A stretch of 57,088 bases of DNA, from assembly GCA_019244055.1 (NCBI GenBank), contig JAFATG010000289.1, positions 1-57,088 of the forward strand, given 5' to 3'. Position numbers and translations under genes: made by a program. Origin of the DNA: Acidobacteriaceae bacterium (GTDB taxonomy: Bacteria; Acidobacteriota; Terriglobia; Bryobacterales; Bryobacteraceae). Of the stretch, positions 9,772 through 17,093 are shown piece by piece; the first letter of the stretch is position 1, and every line of letters starts with the position of its first letter. The notes under the pieces are model-generated. The model saw only the letters and a list, made by a program, of their open reading frames with translations. It had not been told where the DNA came from and searched no databases.

Positions 9772-9843
9772 ACGAAGCGGCTGAATTAGCGCTTCCTTAC
9801 GGTAGCGGTTCTGAAGAAATCATATCCGAGTCGACGCAACTTT

Positions 9844-9871
9844 CGAGGGCGATCCGGTTAGACCGCCCTCG
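9844..9871 (-). terminator. Hairpin terminator
   Basis: CGAGGGCG and CGCCCTCG form a perfect 8-bp GC-rich stem around a 12-base loop. It begins 6 bp after the stop of the small gene ending at 9878. The T-run that follows on the leftward strand is poor, so efficiency is uncertain. Confidence 0.6.
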
Positions 9872-9877
9872 CGTTTA

Positions 9878-10069
9878 CTACTCTTGCGGGAAGGTGAAAT
9901 CGCGGTTGTAACCGCTACCAGCATCCTGGTAGAGATCCGGCGGATCCAGCGGTGCCGATCCCACCTCAGGCCCTTCCAAAAGAGCCTTCTGATAAGCCTT
10001 TTCGCGGTTGACCAGATCACTGAGCATAGGCCCGGTGATGGTCCGCTTCTGGCGATCACTCGCTTTCAT
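9878..10069 (-). CDS. Small hypothetical protein
   Basis: Predicted soluble protein of 63 residues starting MKASDRQKRTITGPMLSDL. It has a charged helical first half (LVNREKAYQKALLE) and a Pro/Asp-rich tail (PLDPPDLYQD). I do not recognise a family. Support comes from its sensible composition, an ATG start and a GC-rich hairpin directly after its stop. It stands alone between the isomerase unit and the amidohydrolase operon. Confidence 0.45.
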   Translation of the reverse strand: MKASDRQKRTITGPMLSDLVNREKAYQKALLEGPEVGSAPLDPPDLYQDAGSGYNRDFTFPQE

Positions 10070-10225
10070 GCCGGAACAGTACCATGCCGTAGTGGCGAGC
10101 CGGCCCTCCGCAGGCCTTCGGCGATTTTTTTCTTCTGTCTAAGTAACTGTCGTCAAACCTGTTTCGCCTCACTATGACAAAATAGGCGGTTCTGATTGGC
10201 GCTTGTGACTGAGGCAAGGATGCGA

Positions 10226-11620
10226 ATGAGATCTGTTTATCTGATGCTACCCGCGCTGCTATGGGCCAGCGTGGCGCTTCGCGCCGAAGTGCCGTCCGCA
10301 ATTGCAATTAAGGATGCGCACGTGGTGACCGTCAGCGGGGAAGATCTTCCGAAAGCAACCGTGATCTTGCGCGACGGACTGATCCAGGATGTTGGGGCCA
10401 ACGCATCGATTCCCCCCGATGCCTGGGTGATCGACGGCGCGGGGTTGACCGTTTATCCCGGCTTCATCAATGCGCTGAGCACTTGGGGAATTCCGCAGCC
10501 GGGGCCGAACCGGGCTGTCGCGACAGCAGGGAACGTGCCGCAGCAAGCCGCGCCGGCAACTCCCGCGCCGAACCCGGCCCCACGATCGCACGGACCCGAG
10601 GACCGGCCCCAAACCTATTCCTTCGAGCGAGCCGCAGACATGGTGGAACCGAGTGACTCGCGTCTCGAAGCGGTCCGAGCCGCGGGCTTCACCACGTCTG
10701 CTACCTTCCCGAACCGCGGTATCGTGGAAGGTCTCGGTGCGCTGATTGATCTGGCAGGCGAGCGTGGCCGCGACATGGTAATCGCGCAGCCAATCGGTCA
10801 GCAGATCGAATTCCGTGTCGGAGGCGGCGGAATGGGGCGTAGCTTCCCTTCCTCTTTGATGGGCAACATCGCATACGTCCGCCAGCTCTATCTCGATCTA
10901 GGTCAGTACAAGCAGGCGAAAGAGACCTATGTGGCGCATCCGAACGGCAATCGCCGTCCCGAGTATGACCACGATCTGGAGGGGCTCGCGGAATCGCCGC
11001 GTCTGTTGCTTCCGGCAGACGAGTGTCAACAGGTTGATCGTATTCTGAATTTCGGCCGTGAGCTGAAGGTCCCGTTCGTGGTTTATGGCTTGCATGAAGG
11101 CTATCGCCGGATCGATGAACTGAAACAGGCGAATGTGCCTGTATTGATCAGCTTGAAGTGGCCCGAAAGGCCGAAAGACGCTGATCCGAACGATATTCCG
11201 AACTATCGCGATCTCCTCATGCAAGAGCAGGCACCGGCTGTGCCGGGCATGCTGGCAAAGGCGGGAGTGAAATTTGCATTCTATTCGGATGGCGTGGACA
11301 GCGCCCCCGATTTGAAGAAAGCACTTAAGAAAACGGTCGATGCGGGACTCTCGCGCGCGGATGCCATTCGCGCGTTGACGGTGAATGCGGCGGAGATCTA
11401 CGGAGTAGGAGACCGGCTGGGCAGTATCGAGAAGGGTAAGATCGCGAACCTGGTAGTCACAAAAGGCGAAGCTTTCGACGACAAAAGCACTGTCGAGTAC
11501 GTGTTCGTGGATGGAAAGGAATTTCAGCCTTCGAAAGAACAGCAGCAGCCGCCCCAGGGAGGCGAAAGACGGGGAACGAATCCGGCAGACGAGGGTGATG
11601 CAAACGGGGGTGTGAATTAA
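10226..11620 (+). CDS. Exported amidohydrolase-like protein 1, lacking the HxH motif
   Basis: First of three coupled amidohydrolase-superfamily proteins, about 464 residues. The ATG at 10226 is preferred because AAGGA lies five bases upstream; an in-frame ATG at 10220 is possible. A signal peptide (MRSVYLMLPALLWASVALRA) precedes the beta-sandwich (IAIKDAHVVTVSG, YPGFINAL). In catalytic members 'PG-x-ID-x-H-x-H' follows, but here the sequence is PGFINALSTWG, so both metal His are absent. The C-terminal part keeps the superfamily framework (SRADAIRALTVNAAEIYGVG, GSIEKGKIANLVV). It probably lost catalysis or works as a partner of the next protein. A Pro/Ala-rich insert lies near residues 105-130. 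Confidence 0.85.
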   Translation: MRSVYLMLPALLWASVALRAEVPSAIAIKDAHVVTVSGEDLPKATVILRDGLIQDVGANASIPPDAWVIDGAGLTVYPGFINALSTWGIPQPGPNRAVATAGNVPQQAAPATPAPNPAPRSHGPEDRPQTYSFERAADMVEPSDSRLEAVRAAGFTTSATFPNRGIVEGLGALIDLAGERGRDMVIAQPIGQQIEFRVGGGGMGRSFPSSLMGNIAYVRQLYLDLGQYKQAKETYVAHPNGNRRPEYDHDLEGLAESPRLLLPADECQQVDRILNFGRELKVPFVVYGLHEGYRRIDELKQANVPVLISLKWPERPKDADPNDIPNYRDLLMQEQAPAVPGMLAKAGVKFAFYSDGVDSAPDLKKALKKTVDAGLSRADAIRALTVNAAEIYGVGDRLGSIEKGKIANLVVTKGEAFDDKSTVEYVFVDGKEFQPSKEQQQPPQGGERRGTNPADEGDANGGVN

Positions 11621-13017
11621 TGCGACGCCTGATACCGATCGCGTGCGCGATAGCGATGCTCGCCGGCCTGAGCGGCGCTGAGACCATTCTGATCCGGAAC
11701 GCGACCGTGCTGACCGTCACGAAAGGAACCGTACAGAACGGCAGCGTGCTGGTTGAAAACGGCAAGATCGCCGCTATCGGGAAGAACGTCAGCGCTCCCG
11801 CGGACGCAACCATCGTGGATGCGACCGGCAAATATCTGATGCCGGGAATCATCGATTGCCATTCGCACACCGCGATCGAAGGCGGCGTAAATGAAGGAAC
11901 CGTTTCGGATTCTTCGATGGTGAACATTAAAGATGTCATCGATCCGGAAGACATAAATATCTATCGCGGCCTGGCCGGCGGTTTGACTGTTTCGAATGTG
12001 CTGCACGGGAGCGCCAACGCAGTCGGCGGCCAAACTATCGTGATCAAGCTGCGCTGGGGCAAGACGGCCCGGGAGATGCTGTTCGAAGGCGCGACTCCGG
12101 GCATCAAGTTCGCCTTGGGCGAGAATCCGAAGCGGCAGGGCTACCCGTCGCAGAATTTTTTTAGCCAAGGCCCCGCACCGGAGCGCCGCTTTCCGGGAAC
12201 TCGCATGGGCGTGGAAGAAGTGATTCGGGAGAGCTTCACGGACGCGAAGAACTATCAGGCGGAATGGAAGCAGTATCACGACGCCGTAGCGCGCGGCGAG
12301 CACCCGATCCCGCCAAGAAAGGACCTGCGTTTGGAGCCGTTGGTGGAAGTGCTCGAAGGAAAACGCTACGTTCACGCCCATTGCTACCGTTCCGACGAGA
12401 TTCTTATGCTGCTGCGCGTGGCCGATGAGATGGGATTCAAGATCCGTACCTTGCAGCATGTGCTCGAAGGCTATAAGGTCGCTAGAGAGATCGCGGAGCA
12501 CGGAACCGGCGCATCGACATTCAGTGACTGGTGGGCCTACAAGATCGAGGCATACGATGCGACGCCCTATAACGCGGCGATTATGACGCGCAAAGGCGTG
12601 GTGGTTTCGCTCAATTCGGATTCCGACGAGTTGCAACGGCATCTGAACCTGGAAGCTGCGAAGGTCATGCGGTACGGCGGCCTGAGCGAGACCGAAGCAT
12701 TGGCTATGGTCACGATTAATCCGGCCAAGCAGCTTGGAATCGACAATCAGGTCGGCTCGATCGAAGTGGGCAAATCGGGCGACATGGTGCTGTTTGACAA
12801 GCATCCGCTCGATTACTATTCCAAAGTGCAGAAGGTCTGGATCGATGGGCATGACTACTTTGATCGCGATAAGGACCTGGAGACTCGCCCGGAATTTCAG
12901 AAAAAGAAGAAGGCGTTGGAAGACAAACTGAAGGTGGCGGAGGATACCGGTACGCGCCAGGGTAAGCGCAACGCCTCAAATGCCGCCAGCACGCCGATGA
13001 TTGAGGAGAATCAGTGA
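11620..13017 (+). CDS. Exported amidohydrolase 2 (imidazolonepropionase-like), with intact HxH
   Basis: Second of the trio, 465 residues, with a signal peptide (MRRLIPIACAIAMLAGLSGA). The metal-binding segment MPGIIDCHSHTAIEGG is complete, later His residues occur in YVHAHCYRSDE and TLQHVLEG, and SLNSDSDEL supplies the Asp expected near the C-terminal end of the barrel. The tail has GGLSETEALAMVTINPAKQL and VGSIEVGKSGDMVLFD, as in imidazolonepropionase-like and dipeptidase-like exported hydrolases. The start shares one base with the previous stop (TAATG), so translation is coupled. It is probably periplasmic and acts on cyclic amides or peptides; the substrate is unknown. Confidence 0.93.
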   Translation: MRRLIPIACAIAMLAGLSGAETILIRNATVLTVTKGTVQNGSVLVENGKIAAIGKNVSAPADATIVDATGKYLMPGIIDCHSHTAIEGGVNEGTVSDSSMVNIKDVIDPEDINIYRGLAGGLTVSNVLHGSANAVGGQTIVIKLRWGKTAREMLFEGATPGIKFALGENPKRQGYPSQNFFSQGPAPERRFPGTRMGVEEVIRESFTDAKNYQAEWKQYHDAVARGEHPIPPRKDLRLEPLVEVLEGKRYVHAHCYRSDEILMLLRVADEMGFKIRTLQHVLEGYKVAREIAEHGTGASTFSDWWAYKIEAYDATPYNAAIMTRKGVVVSLNSDSDELQRHLNLEAAKVMRYGGLSETEALAMVTINPAKQLGIDNQVGSIEVGKSGDMVLFDKHPLDYYSKVQKVWIDGHDYFDRDKDLETRPEFQKKKKALEDKLKVAEDTGTRQGKRNASNAASTPMIEENQ

Positions 13018-14330
13018 TGGAATTCCCGAAATTATTTTTAGTTGCGCTGGCACTCTCCGGTTCCGCGCTCTTCGGCGCTGCCGATAATTCCGTCGTGATC
13101 CGCAATGTGACCATTCATCCGATAACGGCGCCCGATATTTCCAACGGCTCGGTTCTGGTGATCGACGGTAAGATAGCCGAAATCGGAACACGAATCGGGG
13201 CGCGCTCGGGTGCGCGGACCGTAGACGGGCACGGTCTGCAGCTCTATCCCGGCCTGATCAACGCCGCAACCAACGTCGGATTGGAAGAGATCTCATCACT
13301 ACGCGATTCGGTGGATCTGGATGAGATCGGAATGTTCAATCCGGAGCTGAGAGCCGAGATCGCCTGGAATCCATCGAGCCAGCACATTGAGGTCACGCGC
13401 GCCTCTGGAATTACCACGGTCATCAGCCTGCCGGGCAGCGGCGCCCGCAGCTTTCGCGGCGGACCGGGAACAGTGATCAGCGGGCAGGGCGCATTAATGC
13501 ATTTGGAGGGATGGACATGGGAGCAAGCGGCGGTGAAGCCGAGCGCCGTGATGGACATGATCTTCCCGCAGGTGGAAACCGTTCCTCGGCGGTTTGCGGC
13601 GTTTCTCGCTCAGCCGGCGCTTTCCTATCAGGAACTGCAGCGGCAGTATCGTGAGCGCCTGAGGCAGACCGGCGAATTCTTTGAAGATGCGCGACGTTAT
13701 GAAAAGGCCAAGGCGGCTTCTGGACCGGACTTTCGGCGCGACGTCCGGCTGGAGGCGATGACTCCGGTGATCCAAGGCAAGACGCCGTTGCTGGTGCAGG
13801 CGGAACGGGAGCAGATGATCAAGGAGGCGGTGGCGTTCGCGGACAAGGAGAAGGTGAAGATCATCATCGCGGACCCGCGCGAGATCGGATCGACCGGGGC
13901 GCTGCTGAAACAGCACAATATTCCAGTCGTGCTCGGCAAGACCTTCGACCTGCCTATGCGCGATGACGATCCGTACGATGCCCCATACACCCTTCCTGGG
14001 GACTTCTATAAGGCGGGTGTGAAGATCTGCTTTGGAACGTTTGACGTCGAGTTTGCGCGGAACGTGCCGTTCGAGGCAGCGCAGGCCGTCGCGTTCGGAT
14101 TGCCGCGCGAGGAAGCGCTCAAGGGGCTGACCATCAATAGCGCGGAGATTCTGGGCGTTAGCGATCAGCTAGGTTCGATCGAGAAGGGTAAAGTGGCAGA
14201 TCTGATTCTGACGGACGGCGATCCGATGCAGGCGAAGACGAATATCAAGCAGATGTTCATCGCGGGCCGGGAGGTGAGCCTCGAGTCACGGCACACGCGC
14301 GAGTATGAGAAGTGGATGAAACGGCCGTGA
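13017..14330 (+). CDS. Exported amidohydrolase-like protein 3, lacking the HxH motif
   Basis: Third of the trio, 437 residues from the ATG at 13017, which shares one base with the upstream stop (TGATG). A signal peptide (FPKLFLVALALSGSALFGAA) is followed by the N-terminal sandwich and YPGLINAATNVGLEEI, where the HxH of the family is replaced by AxN. Later barrel His and Asp ligands are also not evident in ADPREIGSTG or CFGTFDVEFA. The C-terminal framework is retained (REEALKGLTINSAEILGVS, LGSIEKGKVADLILTDGD). Like protein 1 it appears to be a non-catalytic homologue made together with the intact enzyme. Confidence 0.88.
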   Translation: MEFPKLFLVALALSGSALFGAADNSVVIRNVTIHPITAPDISNGSVLVIDGKIAEIGTRIGARSGARTVDGHGLQLYPGLINAATNVGLEEISSLRDSVDLDEIGMFNPELRAEIAWNPSSQHIEVTRASGITTVISLPGSGARSFRGGPGTVISGQGALMHLEGWTWEQAAVKPSAVMDMIFPQVETVPRRFAAFLAQPALSYQELQRQYRERLRQTGEFFEDARRYEKAKAASGPDFRRDVRLEAMTPVIQGKTPLLVQAEREQMIKEAVAFADKEKVKIIIADPREIGSTGALLKQHNIPVVLGKTFDLPMRDDDPYDAPYTLPGDFYKAGVKICFGTFDVEFARNVPFEAAQAVAFGLPREEALKGLTINSAEILGVSDQLGSIEKGKVADLILTDGDPMQAKTNIKQMFIAGREVSLESRHTREYEKWMKRP

Positions 14331-14345
14331 AGCCGGGAATCGGAA

Positions 14346-15806
14346 ATGAGGGATAAAGTTCCCACGTTGCTGGTTCTCCTCTTCTGTTTCTGTGCTGCGT
14401 CCCGGACGATCGCCGCTACGCGCGACTACGAAGCTTTCGGCAAACCTATTCAGCCCGCTGCCGCTGACCCCGTAATCACTTCCGCTTTGAAGGAGGTCTC
14501 ACAGGAGGAGATTCAGCACACGATCGGGAAACTCATCAGTTTTGGCAATCGCAACACGCTCTCCAGCGTGACGACGGATCAGAAACGGAGCGAAGGTGTG
14601 CTGGCCGCTGCCGACTGGATCGAAGCGCAGTTCAAGACTTATTCCGCAACGTGCGGCGTATGCCTGGAGGTGAAGCGCGACACCTTCACAGCGCCGGTGC
14701 AGAACCGTATTCCGAAGCCGACCACGATTGTGAATGTGTACGCCATTCTGCGCGGGTCCGATCCTGTGCAAGCGCGGCGCATGTACCTGGTGACGGGTCA
14801 TTATGATTCGCGGAACTCCGACACGCTCGACACGTATGGAGCGGCGCCTGGCGCTAATGACGATGCGAGCGGAGTGGCCGTGAGCCTCGAATGCGCACGG
14901 GTTTTGAGTAAGCACAAATTCCCCGCCACACTCGTCTTTGCCGCGGTCGCAGGCGAAGAGCAGGGGCTTGTCGGCAGCGCTCATTTGGCGCAGCTGGCGA
15001 AAGGGGAGGGCTGGCAACTCGAAGGCGTCTTAAACAATGACATCGTCGGCGGTGATACGACTCCGGGAGACAAGCTCCAAGACGAATCCGCCGTCCGCGT
15101 GTTTTCGGAGGGCATTCCCGCGACGGCTACGCCTGAAGAGATCCACCAGATTGAGGCGATCGGGATCGAGAATGATTCACCATCCCGCGAGCTGGCGCGT
15201 GAGGTCCTGGAAGTAAGCGAGACCTATCTGAAACCCGGGCAGACTGAGCGCGGTTCCGGCCTGGAAGCCGTGGTGGAGCAGCGGCATGACCGTTTTCTGC
15301 GCGGGGGCGATCACGCCTCCTTTAATCGCGAAGGGTTTCCAGCGGTGCGGCTCACGGAGTGGCGCGAGAACTTTAATCATCAGCATCAAAATCTGAGAAC
15401 CGAAAATGGAATCGAGTTCGGCGACCGAATCAAGTTTGTTGATTTCGCATACGTAGCAAGAGTCGCCCGACTGAATGCTGCTACTCTCGCCATGCTCGCC
15501 TCCGCTCCGGGAAAACCGCGCGACGTCCGCATCGTAACCAGAAATCTCGACAACAATACAACTCTCACCTGGAAGGCTCCCGAGGGTGCGCCGTCCGGAA
15601 CCTCGTACGAAATTGTCTGGCGCGTTACGACTGCGAGCAACTGGCAATACTTCGCGAAGTTAACCAGCGCAGGCGACAGCAGCACAGGCGAAGAACATTC
15701 GGCCACTCTTCCGATTTCAAAGGACAATGTCATCATCGGCGTGCGCTCAGTGGATTCGGCTGGGCACATGAGCCCAGCGGTCACGGCGATACCGGTCAGG
15801 CGGTGA
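14346..15806 (+). CDS. Secreted M28-family metallopeptidase with a C-terminal fibronectin-III-like domain
   Basis: Zinc aminopeptidase-like protein of 486 residues. It has a signal peptide (VPTLLVLLFCFCAASRTIAA), then the co-catalytic zinc blocks of the M28 family: VTGHYDSRNSD, GANDDASGVA, AVAGEEQGLVGSAH, NNDIVGG and, late in the domain, FLRGGDHASFNREGFPAVR. A beta-rich tail from about residue 395 (RDVRIVTRNLDNNTTLTWKAP, YEIVWRV) reads like a fibronectin type III module. It begins 15 bp after the amidohydrolase trio and probably belongs to the same operon, suggesting a set for degrading exported or environmental peptides and amides. Confidence 0.92.
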   Translation: MRDKVPTLLVLLFCFCAASRTIAATRDYEAFGKPIQPAAADPVITSALKEVSQEEIQHTIGKLISFGNRNTLSSVTTDQKRSEGVLAAADWIEAQFKTYSATCGVCLEVKRDTFTAPVQNRIPKPTTIVNVYAILRGSDPVQARRMYLVTGHYDSRNSDTLDTYGAAPGANDDASGVAVSLECARVLSKHKFPATLVFAAVAGEEQGLVGSAHLAQLAKGEGWQLEGVLNNDIVGGDTTPGDKLQDESAVRVFSEGIPATATPEEIHQIEAIGIENDSPSRELAREVLEVSETYLKPGQTERGSGLEAVVEQRHDRFLRGGDHASFNREGFPAVRLTEWRENFNHQHQNLRTENGIEFGDRIKFVDFAYVARVARLNAATLAMLASAPGKPRDVRIVTRNLDNNTTLTWKAPEGAPSGTSYEIVWRVTTASNWQYFAKLTSAGDSSTGEEHSATLPISKDNVIIGVRSVDSAGHMSPAVTAIPVRR

Positions 15807-15841
15807 CAAAGTGAAGTTTTTAAGCTGCTACGATTGGCACG

Positions 15842-16066
15842 ATGCCTCTCCAACTCACGGCCGTTTTCATGAAGGTCCCCCAAGGCTGTGTAGCTTTTGT
15901 CGAGGAGTTGCCAGGTGCAAATACACAAGCCGAGACCCTTGAAGCGGCTCGGGAGAACCTCAACGAAGCTGTAGCTCTTGTCCTTGAAGCGAATCGCGCG
16001 CTTTCCGAGGAATCGATTGCAGGGGCAGAGGTCATTCGGGAGAAATTGATCGTCTCGGCGGCATGA
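15842..16066 (+). CDS. hicB: HicB-family antitoxin
   Basis: Protein of 74 residues with the partial RNase-H-like fold of HicB antitoxins: an N-terminal strand pair (LTAVFMKVPQGCVAFVEELPG), ANTQAETLEAARENLNEAVALVLE, and a short tail. It lacks an added DNA-binding domain. Its stop overlaps the ATG of a hicA gene (ATGA), the gene order of many HicBA loci in this phylum. The partner toxin is broken, so this antitoxin is probably an orphan. It follows the M28 peptidase by 35 bp. Confidence 0.88.
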   Translation: MPLQLTAVFMKVPQGCVAFVEELPGANTQAETLEAARENLNEAVALVLEANRALSEESIAGAEVIREKLIVSAA

Positions 16067-16250
16067 AGCGAGTCGATCTTGTTCGTCATCTGGAGAGGTG
16101 AGGCTGCGAGTTCTTACGCGAAGGCGACCGCCATACAGTTTATTAAACCGAGCTGCTAAGAAGAGCTCCGCGATCCCGCGCCATCGGGAGATTAACGAAT
16201 TTTTGGCTCGCAAGATCTGCGACGATCTTCTGGTTGAGCGACCGAAATGA
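16063..16250 (+). pseudogene. hicA: Broken HicA toxin gene
   Basis: Starts MKRVDLVRHLER and then meets TGA at codon 13. The same frame goes on with GCEFLREGDRHTVY, which holds the catalytic-type His of the HicA double-stranded-RNA-binding fold, then needs a one-base shift to read NRAAKKSSAIPRHREINEF and LARKICDDLLVERPK before a normal TGA at 16248-16250. The pieces match a full-length HicA of about 60 residues. One nonsense and one frameshift in 188 bp indicate a dead toxin next to an intact antitoxin. Confidence 0.88.
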
Positions 16251-16432
16251 ACTCTGCTCTATGGACGGTTCGGTACGGCGCCCCTTTCCCTGAAACCTCC
16301 TGACCTTCCTCCGGCCTCAAACAAATGGCGGATATGACGGTTCGGCCGTCGTGACCGGTTGATCCACTTGGATTTACAGAGCTGGTCCTAAGCCGTCGGG
16401 CCGCTCACGCCTCACAAAGAAGGAAGATTACT

Positions 16433-17074
16433 ATGCGAGGAACCCTATTCAGTAGCTTCGTTTTGGCCAGCATGAGCTTCTGCCTATTAGGGGGCGGGGC
16501 TGCACTGGCTCAACAACCAGGTGGCGGACAGATGCCTCAGTCCTCTCCCACGCGTCCCGGTGCGGCGGGAAACCCCAATAATCCCAACAATCAGATGGGC
16601 CAGAATCCCGATGCCATGACGACCACCAAGGTCGATGACAAGAAGTTCGTTAAAGACGCCGCGATTGGCGGAATGACAGAGGTCGAGCTAGGAAAACTAG
16701 CAACTGAGAAAGGTTCGAGCGACGCCGTCAAGCAATACGGTCAAAAACTGGTCGACGATCACACAAAATCTAACGACGAGCTGAAGCAGATTGCCAGCGC
16801 CGAAAACGTCAACATTCCGAGTTCGCTCGATTCCAAACACCAGTCTCGAATCGACAAGTTATCGAAACTGTCCGGTCCGAGCTTCGATAAAGCCTTTCTC
16901 AAGGATGCTGTGAAAGATCACGAGCAGGATATATCGGAGTTCCAGAACGAGGCTCAGGGCGGCTCAGATCCAAATGTCAAGCAGTTTGCATCCAAGAACT
17001 TACCAGTTCTGCAGGAGCACCTGACTGCGGCCAAAGACCTAAGCAAGACAGAAAAGGGGAGTTCAACCAAGTAG
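16433..17074 (+). CDS. Exported DUF4142 protein
   Basis: Protein of 213 residues with a Sec signal peptide (SFCLLGGGAALAQQ), a low-complexity Gly/Pro/Asn-rich linker to about residue 60, then a helical DUF4142 (ferritin-like-fold) domain: KFVKDAAIGGMTEVELGKLA, QYGQKLVDDHTKSNDELKQI, KAFLKDAVKDHEQDISEFQN and a final helix. Such proteins are periplasmic and often stress-linked, but no activity is established. A good ribosome site (AAGGAAG) stands before the ATG. It is monocistronic: 180 bp follow the broken hicA, and the next gene faces it. Confidence 0.9.
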   Translation: MRGTLFSSFVLASMSFCLLGGGAALAQQPGGGQMPQSSPTRPGAAGNPNNPNNQMGQNPDAMTTTKVDDKKFVKDAAIGGMTEVELGKLATEKGSSDAVKQYGQKLVDDHTKSNDELKQIASAENVNIPSSLDSKHQSRIDKLSKLSGPSFDKAFLKDAVKDHEQDISEFQNEAQGGSDPNVKQFASKNLPVLQEHLTAAKDLSKTEKGSSTK

Positions 17075-17093
17075 CGAAACACGGTGGGACTGA

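Noticed and set aside
11617-12852. Open frame of 411 codons on the minus strand
   Set aside because: It lies wholly antisense to the intact amidohydrolase 2 gene; composition is Arg/His-rich without motifs, as expected from the mirror of a GC-rich gene.
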